A DNA stretch of 64,000 nt from Mycetocola reblochoni REB411 (GTDB lineage Bacteria > Actinomycetota > Actinomycetes > Actinomycetales > Microbacteriaceae), in the NCBI RefSeq assembly GCF_900163835.1, contig NZ_FUKR01000022.1, positions 62,001 through 126,000 of the forward strand. Direction: 5' to 3'. Positions within the stretch are counted from its first letter, which is position 1. The number at the start of each line of letters is the position of its first letter. The notes below the pieces were generated by a model. The model did not search any database, was not told the origin of the DNA, and saw only the letters and a program-made list of their open reading frames with translations. Shown piece after piece: positions 57,650 through 64,000 of the stretch. The position numbers were made by a program, and so were the translations under genes.

Positions 57650-59794
57650 TCAGGCCCGGCTGCGGCGGCGCCTGACGAGTCCGATGAGCACGGCCGCGGC
57701 GATGAGCAGTCCGCCGATGACACCCGCGGCGACAGGGGTCGCGCCCGTCGAGGCGAGCCCGTCGTGATCGTTCCCTCCGTGACCGGGCGCGGGGGTCGCG
57801 TCCGCTCCGCTATCGGAGAAGGCGCCGGGATCGCTGTCCGCGTTGGCGTTGGCGTTGGCGTTGCTGTCGCTGTTCGCGTTGCTGTCGCTGTCCGTACTCG
57901 AGCTCGCGTCGCTGTTGGCGTCGCTCTCGCTGCTGGCGTCGCTCTCGCTGCTGGTGTTGGCGTCGCTCTCGCTGCTGGTGTTGGCGTCGCTGTCGGCGCT
58001 GGTGTTGGCGTCGCTGTCGCTGCTGGTGTTGCTGTCGCTGCTCGCGTTGCTGTCGGCGCTGGTGTTGGCGTCGCTGTCGGCGCTGGCGCTCGCGTCGCTG
58101 TCGCTGCTGGTGTTGCTGTCGGCGCTGGCGTTGCTGTCGGCGCTGGTGTTGGCGTTGCTGTCGGCGCTGGTGTTGGCGTCGCTGTCGCTGTCGCTGTTCG
58201 CGTTGCTGTCGCTGTTCGCGTCGGCCGAGGGGTCCGGTGTCGGCCCGGGAGTGACCGTCGTGTCACAGCGGGCGTCCGGGTCGGCGGCCAGCTCGGCGGG
58301 AACACACACCGTGTTGTCGAGCGACGCGTCGCCCTGGCCGGTGTACCGCACGGTGTAGTTCACCGTGACACTGTCACCGGCTGCGAGCGCACCCGACCAG
58401 CTCAGCGTCGTGCCGTCCAGGACGGCGGGAGCGGTCTCGCCACCCGAGCCGAGCACGGTGCGGATGCTGCCGTCGACGATGCTGGCGTCGTCGAGGACGT
58501 CGGACAGATCGTCGCTCAGCCGTGCGGGCCGCTCCGCGGTGAAGTCGGTCTCACCGGTGTTGGTGGCGGTGACGGTGTACACGACCTCGTCGCCGATCGC
58601 GGAGACCTCTGCCGTGTCGACCTTCTTCTCCACCGTCAACGCCGGATCGCTCGGGATGCGTTCGTTCACGACGGTGCACGCGACGACGTCCTCGACGCCG
58701 ACCGGCACGGTGAAGCCGAGTGCCCCGCTCGAGGTGATCGCGACGGCTGAGCCGTTCACCTCGCAGCGTGCGTTCTGGCCGTCCTGCGTCTGCAGTCGCC
58801 AGCCGTCCTGCTGCCGCTCGGTGAGGGTGACATCGCGCTGCCCGGCGACGAGGTCCGTCACGGGGACGTTCGCCGACCCCTGCGCCCCGGTGACGACGCT
58901 CGGGGTCGCCGACTCGCTTGTGTCGAACGTCCAGCCGGCGCCCGCCGTCGGTGCGCTGCCGTCGCGGTTGTCGAGCAGCTTCGTGACGGACACCGTGCCC
59001 TTGCAGTTCGCCGTCGCGAGCTCGCGGAGAGTCGAACCGAGGCCGGCGAAGTCGGTGCTGTAGTAGTCGGAGCCCGCGACGGGGCCGGACACCTGCGCGA
59101 TGTTCTCCGTGTTGGACTCGCTCAGGTTGTCGGTGATGGATACGCCGATCACCCGCGTGCCCTGCGCCTTCACGGCGTTGGCCGAGCGGACCGCCGCGTC
59201 GATCGTGGCCTGGTCAGTGCTGTTGCCCCGGCCGTCCGGGCGGGTGCCGTAGAACGTCGGCGCGCCGTCGGTGAGGAGGAGCACGGCGTCGTAGCTCTCG
59301 CCCGACGTCGCGACGGTGGTGAACGCGCGGTCCCAGTTGGTGCCGCCGTCCCTGCCGGACGGCTTGCGGAATCCGGTGATCGCGTCGGTGAGCTGGCTCA
59401 CGCCGGCGGGGGTGGACACCGCCGTGCTCGGCACCGTCGCGTTCGCCGCGACGTCCGCGCCGCCGACGCGAGCGGGGGAGAGGGAGGCGAAGGTGCTGAG
59501 CGCCACGGTCGACGGCGTGCCCGCGAGGGCGTTGACGACGTCGACGCCGGCGGCCTTCATCTGCTCGAACTGCGTGGCGGTCACCGAGTTGGACAGGTCG
59601 AAGCTGAGGGCGATGTTGAGCCCGCAGCTGTCCGACATGGCCGGGTTCGGCGTGACGGGGACGGTGGACGGCACGGCGAGCGCCGGGGCGGCGACCGCCC
59701 CTGTGGCGATGACGGCGAACGCGGCGCCGAGTGCGAGCGCCCGGCGAGCGCCGCGGGGGCGCCGGACGGTGCGGCGGTGTGCGGTGTGGGTCAC
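57650..59794 (-). CDS. Cell-wall-anchored VWA-domain protein with Ser/Asp/Asn/Ala repeats and LASTG signal
   Basis: Predicted 714 residues. A Sec signal peptide (RRALALGAAFAVIATGAVAAPALA) leads to a von Willebrand A domain (about 55-265) with the metal site DLSNSVT where DxSxS is usual, and LLTDGAPTF. A pilin-type Ig domain (about 270-385) and a DUF11-type repeat (about 395-510, VVYTVTATNTGETDFT) follow. A low-complexity stalk of about 125 residues (SDSNANSDSDSDANTSADSN pattern) precedes LASTG, a hydrophobic span and RRRRSRA, the LAXTG signal used by class E sortases. Likely a surface adhesin or matrix-binding protein. The GTG start has AAGGA upstream. Confidence 0.85.
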   Translation of the reverse strand: MTHTAHRRTVRRPRGARRALALGAAFAVIATGAVAAPALAVPSTVPVTPNPAMSDSCGLNIALSFDLSNSVTATQFEQMKAAGVDVVNALAGTPSTVALSTFASLSPARVGGADVAANATVPSTAVSTPAGVSQLTDAITGFRKPSGRDGGTNWDRAFTTVATSGESYDAVLLLTDGAPTFYGTRPDGRGNSTDQATIDAAVRSANAVKAQGTRVIGVSITDNLSESNTENIAQVSGPVAGSDYYSTDFAGLGSTLRELATANCKGTVSVTKLLDNRDGSAPTAGAGWTFDTSESATPSVVTGAQGSANVPVTDLVAGQRDVTLTERQQDGWRLQTQDGQNARCEVNGSAVAITSSGALGFTVPVGVEDVVACTVVNERIPSDPALTVEKKVDTAEVSAIGDEVVYTVTATNTGETDFTAERPARLSDDLSDVLDDASIVDGSIRTVLGSGGETAPAVLDGTTLSWSGALAAGDSVTVNYTVRYTGQGDASLDNTVCVPAELAADPDARCDTTVTPGPTPDPSADANSDSNANSDSDSDANTSADSNANTSADSNASADSNTSSDSDASASADSDANTSADSNASSDSNTSSDSDANTSADSDANTSSESDANTSSESDASSESDANSDASSSTDSDSNANSDSNANANANADSDPGAFSDSGADATPAPGHGGNDHDGLASTGATPVAAGVIGGLLIAAAVLIGLVRRRRSRA
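57838..58215. repeat. Ser/Asp/Asn/Ala-coding repeat tract
   Basis: A tract of imperfect 18-24 base units (on the plus strand GCTGGTGTTGGCGTCGCTGT-like) encoding the stalk of the wall protein. High similarity between units makes slippage, length variation and assembly collapse likely. Confidence 0.8.
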
Positions 59795-60013
59795 GGGTGT
59801 TCCTTCGTGCGGGTGGTGGCCCCGCGCGAGGGCATGACAAAGACCGCGCTGGGCGCGGTTCGTGTGCGGGAGTCCGGTGCGGTGTCCGGACGGCGTCCGG
59901 GTGGTCCGGTCGCGGGCGCGGGGGCGATGCGAAGCGGCGCATCGGCGGTACATGAGACTTTATCATCAATGAGGATTCATCACGTCCCGCGGATGGTCCC
60001 CGTTCGGGGGACA

Positions 60014-60050
60014 CGAGAGCCCCGCCCCCGGATCGGGGACGGGGCTCTCG
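60014..60050. terminator. Terminator of the butanediol dehydrogenase gene
   Basis: CGAGAGCCCCG and CGGGGCTCTCG (11 bp) enclose an inner CCCC/GGGG pairing. It lies 66 bases past the stop at 60116. The rest of the gap 59795-60013 holds an A+T-rich spot at 59950-59980 (minus-strand TAAAGT), a likely promoter for the wall protein. Confidence 0.75.
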
Positions 60051-60115
60051 TCAGGCTCCCGCTCGGCGGGTGCCGCGCCTCGCGCGTTCGCTCCGTGGCC
60101 CTGCCGGGCCGGGCG

Positions 60116-61177
60116 TCAGCGGGGCTCGACGACGATCTTCACCGCGGTCTCGTTGCGGTGGATGAGGGTGTCGAAGCCCTCGTCGATGAGGTGGTCGAGC
60201 GAGATGTGGCCGGTGATGAACGGCTCGAGGTTGATCTTGCCCTCCTCGACGAGCGCGATCGTGGCCTCGTGGTCGTTGACGTAGCCGATCGTGCCGCGCA
60301 GGTCGACCTCTTTCAGCACCAGCTTCTGCATGTCGATCTGGGCGGGCTTGCCCCAGATCGAGACGTTGACGATCACACCGGTCGGCTTGATCGCGTCGAA
60401 GAGGGTGTTGAGCACCGCGTTGACGCTGCTGCACTCGAACGCCACGTCAGCGCCGCGGCCGTCGGTGAGCTCGAGCACGCGGGCGGCGACGTCGACCTCG
60501 CTGGGGTCGAGCACGTGGTCGACGACCCCGGCGCTGGCGGCCTTGTCCTTGCGGGCGGCGCTCAGCTCGCTGATGATCACGGTCAGGCCGAAGGCCTTGA
60601 GGACGGCGGAGACGAGCAGCCCGATTGGACCGGCACCGCCGACGAGGGCGACCTGGCCCGCCTTGGCGTCACCGCGGATGACGGCGTGGTGGGCGACGGA
60701 CAGCGGCTCGATGAGCGCCGCCTGGTCGAGGGGGATGTTGTCGGAGATCTTGTGCACCCAGCGCCGCTGGACGACGACCTTCTCCGACAGTCCGCCGCCC
60801 CGCCCGCCGAGGCCGATGAAGTTCATGTCCTTGGACAGGTGGTACGCCGGGTCGGTGGTGATGTCGATGTCGTCGCTGATGATGTACGGCTCGACGACGA
60901 CGTGCTGGCCGACCTCGATGTCGTCGACGCCCTCACCGAGCGCGCTCACGACGCCGGAGAACTCGTGGCCCATCGTGATGGGGGCGGACTCGCCGGAGAT
61001 GGGGTGCGGGTGCCCGGCCGGCGGAACGAAGATCGGTCCGTCCAGGTACTCGTGCAGGTCGCTGCCGCAGATGCCGCACCAGGCGACGTCGATCGCCACG
61101 GTGCCGGGCAGCAGCTCGGGCTCGGGGATGTCCTCGATGCGGATGTCGCCGCGGTCGTAGAAACGTGCTGCTTTCAT
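60116..61177 (-). CDS. Zinc-dependent alcohol dehydrogenase, (R,R)-butanediol dehydrogenase type
   Basis: Predicted 353 residues of the medium-chain family. Catalytic zinc ligands lie in VAWCGICGSDLHEYLDGP and TMGHEFSGVV. The structural-zinc cysteine cluster is absent, as in butanediol dehydrogenases. The NAD site is VALVGGAGPIGLLVSAVLKAFG. ECSSVNAVLNTLFDAIKPTG and the C-terminal HRNETAVKIVVEP fit the BdhA group, which interconverts acetoin and 2,3-butanediol. AGGAGGC precedes the ATG at 61177. Monocistronic; divergent from the amino-acid importer. Confidence 0.88.
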   Translation of the reverse strand: MKAARFYDRGDIRIEDIPEPELLPGTVAIDVAWCGICGSDLHEYLDGPIFVPPAGHPHPISGESAPITMGHEFSGVVSALGEGVDDIEVGQHVVVEPYIISDDIDITTDPAYHLSKDMNFIGLGGRGGGLSEKVVVQRRWVHKISDNIPLDQAALIEPLSVAHHAVIRGDAKAGQVALVGGAGPIGLLVSAVLKAFGLTVIISELSAARKDKAASAGVVDHVLDPSEVDVAARVLELTDGRGADVAFECSSVNAVLNTLFDAIKPTGVIVNVSIWGKPAQIDMQKLVLKEVDLRGTIGYVNDHEATIALVEEGKINLEPFITGHISLDHLIDEGFDTLIHRNETAVKIVVEPR

Positions 61178-61331
61178 GGGGTGCCTCCTCGTGGGGGTGT
61201 GTGCGACGAGGCGACGACCCCGTCAGTCCGAGCCTATTCCGCTCGGCCGAGGAGCACGACGGGTCGGGGAGCCCGGGTGAGTCTTCCCCCGCGGCGGAAG
61301 GAAACGGAAAGATGACGAATCCCGTCCGAGT

Positions 61332-61360
61332 ATGACGTGAGGTTGCTGTACTCCTAGTCT
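61332..61360 (+). promoter_or_regulatory. Promoter of the amino-acid importer
   Basis: ATGACG (61332-61337) and TAGTCT (61355-61360) with 17 bases between are a plausible -35/-10 pair, leaving a leader of about 65 bases. On the other strand TAGGCT (61237-61232) could be the -10 of the dehydrogenase gene. Confidence 0.45.
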
Positions 61361-61431
61361 TGACCCTCAGGGGGCCACCCCCGACGCGACCGCTCCACGG
61401 GGCGCGTACCGTACTCGAAGGAGAACCCCGC

Positions 61432-63651
61432 ATGAACAACGGCACCACCCGCGCCAGACGCGGCCGCCGGCGCGGCCTCGCCGCTCTCGGATCGGCGATC
61501 GCCCTGGCCCTGCTCGGGGGCGGCGCCGCCGCCGTACCCGCCCTCGCCGCGGAGCCGGCATCCGACGTGGCGGGGCAGACCTTCGTCATCGGCACGGACA
61601 CGACGTTCGCACCGTTCGAGATGACCGACACCTCCGGTGAGCTGGTCGGCATCGACATGGACCTCATCCGCGCGGTCGCCGACGATCAGGGCTTCACCGT
61701 CGACATCAAGCCGCAGGGCTTCGACGCCGCCGTCCAGGCGCTCCAGGTGGACCAGGTCGACGCGGTGATCGCGGGCATGTCGATCACCGACGAGCGCAAG
61801 AAGACCTTCGACTTCTCCTCCGCCTACTTCCAGTCCGGCGTGCAGATGGCCGTCTCCGAGGACAGCGACGTACAGAGCCTCGAGGACCTCCAGGGTCAGA
61901 AGGTCGCGGTGAAGACCGGGACCGAGGGGGCCAGCTACGCACAGAGCATCGCCAACGAGTACGGCTTCGAGCTGCTCACGCTGACCGAGACGACCGACAC
62001 CTATGAGGCGGTCAAGTCCGGGCAGGCCGAGGCGCTCGTCGACGACTACCCCGTGCTCGGCTACTCGATCCAGCAGGGCAACGAGCTGCGCACGATCGGT
62101 GACCGCCAGGAGGGTGCGCCCTACGGGATCGCCGTCAACAAGGGCCAGAACGCCGAGCTGCTGTCGGCGATCAACACGGGGCTCGGCAACATCGCCGAGA
62201 ACGGCACCTACGACGAGATCCTCGAGCGCTACCTGGGCGACAATGCGCCGAAGGCGAGCGACATCGTCGCACCGAGCACCTTCGCCACCGACGCGCCGCA
62301 GACGGGCGAGCACTTCGTCATCGGGACCGACTCCACGTACGCCCCGTTCGAGTTCACGGGCGAGGACGGCGAGGTCGTCGGCATCGACATGGACCTGCTG
62401 CGGGGCATCGCAGCCAACCAGGGCTTCACGGTCGAGATCAAGCGGCTCGGCTTCGACGCCGCGGTCCAGGCACTGCAGGCCGGGCAGGTCGACGCGGTGA
62501 TCGCGGGCATGACCATCACCGACGAGCGCGAGAAGGTCTTCGACTTCACCGAGCCGTACTTCGACACCGGCGTGCAGCTGGGCGTGCTCGAGGACAGCGA
62601 CATCGCCTCCTACGACGACCTCGAGGGGCAGACCGTCGCCGTCAAGACCGGGACCCAGGGCCAGACCTTCGCCGAGAGCGTCAAGGACGAGTACGGCTTC
62701 GACGTGCTGGTCTCGACGGACACCACCGACATGGTCGACGCCGTCAAGGCCGGCCAGGCGGTCGGCTACTTCGAGGACTACCCCGTGCTCGCCTACGGCA
62801 TCGCACAGGGTTCCGGCTTCAAGCTCGTCGGCGACAAGGAGGTCGGCGGCCAGTACGGCGCCGCCGTCAACAAGGGCGAGAACGCCGAGTTCATCGAGCT
62901 GTTCAACGCGGGCCTGGCCAACGCGAAGGCCTCCGGGTTCTACGACGAGGTCGTGAACACCTACCTCGGCACCGGCGAGGACGAGGCGGCCGAGGCGTCG
63001 CCGAACATCTTCACGGTGATCAGCACGTACTGGCCGCAGCTGCTGGACGGTCTCAAGTGGACGGTGCTCGCCACGCTCGTCGCGGTGGTCGCGGCGTTCA
63101 TCCTCGGCATCGCCTTCGGCTTCGCCCGGATCTCCCGCCTGGCTCCGCTGCGCTGGATCGCGACCGCGTACGTGTACGTGTTCCGCGGGACGCCGATCCT
63201 CATCCAGGCGTTCTTCATCTACTTCGCCCTCCCGGCGATGACCGGTATCAAGTTCGACAGCTTCACCGCCGGTGCGCTGACGCTGAGCCTCAACGCCGGC
63301 GCCTACATGACGGAGATCGTGCGAAGCGGTATCCAGGCCGTCGACCCGGGTCAGGCCGAGGCGTCCCGCTCGCTCGGCCTGGGCTACTGGACGACGATGC
63401 GCAAGGTCGTGCTGCCGCAGGCGTTCAAGATCATGATCCCGTCCTTCGTCAACCAGGGCATCATCACGCTGAAGGACACCTCGCTGCTCAGCGTGATCAG
63501 CCTGGCCGAGCTGACGTTCGTGTCGAAGCAGATCATCGCCTCGACGTACCTGTCGGCGCAGGTGCTCACGGTCGTCGCGATCATCTACTTCACCCTGATC
63601 ACGCTGCTGACGCTGCTGGCCAACCGTCTTGAGAGGAAGTTCAACGCATGA
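61432..63651 (+). CDS. Amino-acid ABC importer: two tandem substrate-binding domains fused to the permease
   Basis: Predicted 739 residues. A signal peptide (to about ALAAEP, residue 41) is followed by two family 3 binding domains. Domain 1 (about 45-275) opens [29 protein letters not shown]; domain 2 (about 295-520) opens [29 protein letters not shown]. Each has the [14 protein letters not shown] block. A His/Glu/Gln/Arg/polar amino-acid permease domain follows (about 528-739: [64 protein letters not shown]). The layout equals Lactococcus GlnP. GAAGGAG precedes the ATG. Confidence 0.92.
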   Translation: MNNGTTRARRGRRRGLAALGSAIALALLGGGAAAVPALAAEPASDVAGQTFVIGTDTTFAPFEMTDTSGELVGIDMDLIRAVADDQGFTVDIKPQGFDAAVQALQVDQVDAVIAGMSITDERKKTFDFSSAYFQSGVQMAVSEDSDVQSLEDLQGQKVAVKTGTEGASYAQSIANEYGFELLTLTETTDTYEAVKSGQAEALVDDYPVLGYSIQQGNELRTIGDRQEGAPYGIAVNKGQNAELLSAINTGLGNIAENGTYDEILERYLGDNAPKASDIVAPSTFATDAPQTGEHFVIGTDSTYAPFEFTGEDGEVVGIDMDLLRGIAANQGFTVEIKRLGFDAAVQALQAGQVDAVIAGMTITDEREKVFDFTEPYFDTGVQLGVLEDSDIASYDDLEGQTVAVKTGTQGQTFAESVKDEYGFDVLVSTDTTDMVDAVKAGQAVGYFEDYPVLAYGIAQGSGFKLVGDKEVGGQYGAAVNKGENAEFIELFNAGLANAKASGFYDEVVNTYLGTGEDEAAEASPNIFTVISTYWPQLLDGLKWTVLATLVAVVAAFILGIAFGFARISRLAPLRWIATAYVYVFRGTPILIQAFFIYFALPAMTGIKFDSFTAGALTLSLNAGAYMTEIVRSGIQAVDPGQAEASRSLGLGYWTTMRKVVLPQAFKIMIPSFVNQGIITLKDTSLLSVISLAELTFVSKQIIASTYLSAQVLTVVAIIYFTLITLLTLLANRLERKFNA

Positions 63652-64000
63652 GCGACACCACGAGCACCGGTCCCTGGACCGGACGCCTGAACACCCTGAA
63701 CGGTCAGCCGAAGGTCCAGGTGTCCGAGCTGCACAAGTCGTTCGGCGACAACCACGTGCTGCGCGGCATCGACCTGACGATCAACGAGGGCGAGGTCGTC
63801 GCCGTGATCGGGCCGTCCGGCTCGGGGAAGTCGACGCTGCTGCGCTGCCTCAACAAGCTCGAGGAGGTCACGAGCGGCACGGTCAGCGTCGACGGCGAGG
63901 ACCTGACCGACAAGAAGGTCGACCTGGACCGGGTCCGCCAGCGGATCGGAATGGTGTTCCAGCACTTCAACCTGTTCCCGCACATGACCGTGCTGGAGAA
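63648..64000 (+). CDS. glnQ: Amino-acid ABC importer ATPase, 5' part (runs off the window)
   Basis: 117 residues are visible. [50 protein letters not shown] gives the A-loop and Walker A. The Q-loop [21 protein letters not shown] is typical of polar-amino-acid importers (GlnQ/HisP). The start overlaps the stop of the binding-domain/permease gene (ATGA), so it is the ATPase of that transporter. Confidence 0.92.
   Translation, partial: MSDTTSTGPWTGRLNTLNGQPKVQVSELHKSFGDNHVLRGIDLTINEGEVVAVIGPSGSGKSTLLRCLNKLEEVTSGTVSVDGEDLTDKKVDLDRVRQRIGMVFQHFNLFPHMTVLE

Noticed and set aside
57838-58215. CRISPR-like array, because of regular repeats
   Set aside because: Units are contiguous without spacers and lie in frame within a coding stalk; no cas genes are present.
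57843-58358. Leu/Ser/Ala-rich 171-codon plus-strand frame resembling a membrane protein
   Set aside because: It is the complement of the Ser/Asp/Asn repeat stalk; periodic LALLSLFALLSLS text is a repeat artefact.

Overview
The window is about 72% G+C DNA from an actinomycete, most likely of the order Micrococcales (Microbacteriaceae-like). The evidence is coenzyme F420 biosynthesis with an F420-dependent glucose-6-phosphate dehydrogenase, a SufS/SufU pair, an LAXTG-type sortase substrate, and many start codons lying 6-8 bases behind TANNNT-type -10 boxes with no Shine-Dalgarno (leaderless mRNAs). The assignment is inferred from gene content. No rRNA and no CRISPR array was seen.

Region 1 (1-8.2 kb) is an F420 locus. 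A truncated luciferase-like oxidoreductase, fgd, cofE and cofC read rightward. They converge on a leftward, ATGA-coupled operon: fbiC, a Baeyer-Villiger-type flavin monooxygenase, cofD. The CofH half of FbiC has lost the three cysteines that bind its radical-SAM iron-sulfur cluster. Region 2 (8.2-32.2 kb) is mostly chromosomal housekeeping: an adenine-type DNA methyltransferase with a DUF4287 tail, a DUF368 (PopT-like) transporter, PspC, an MgtE Mg2+ channel behind a leader with a small upstream ORF, GNATs, a fructose PTS cluster (fruR-fruK-fruA-ptsH), sufS-sufU-TPR, TetR and LysR regulators, phosphoglucomutase, pheA, ogt, a lipid kinase, serS and a HAD phosphatase.

Region 3 (32.27-35.1 kb) starts at a tRNA-Ser(UGA) gene. 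It is an island of decayed mobile DNA with G+C near 50% in its core: a transposase C-terminal relic, a secreted protein translationally coupled to a very acidic small protein (a toxin/immunity-like pair), a frameshifted zinc-ribbon/primase-polymerase relic, and a small membrane protein.

Region 4 (35.1-53.2 kb) holds two parallel modules. Each has a DszA/NtaA-type flavin monooxygenase, an acyl-CoA-dehydrogenase-like (DszC/SfnB-type) flavoenzyme, and a complete oligopeptide-type ABC importer (lipoprotein, two permeases, fused double ATPase). The context suggests uptake and oxidative breakdown of an organosulfur or similar heteroatom compound. A degenerate luciferase-family protein and a double-GNAT protein flank the modules.

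Region 5 (53.2-64 kb) holds a leaderless 46-codon gene, a GH13 glucosidase with a damaged 5' end, an orphan siderophore-interacting domain behind a DtxR/IdeR-like iron box, a fumarate reductase/aspartate oxidase-type flavoprotein, a large VWA-domain wall protein with Ser-Asp-Asn-Ala repeats and an LASTG sorting signal, a butanediol-type dehydrogenase, and an amino-acid ABC system in which two binding domains are fused to the permease. Its ATPase runs off the right edge.
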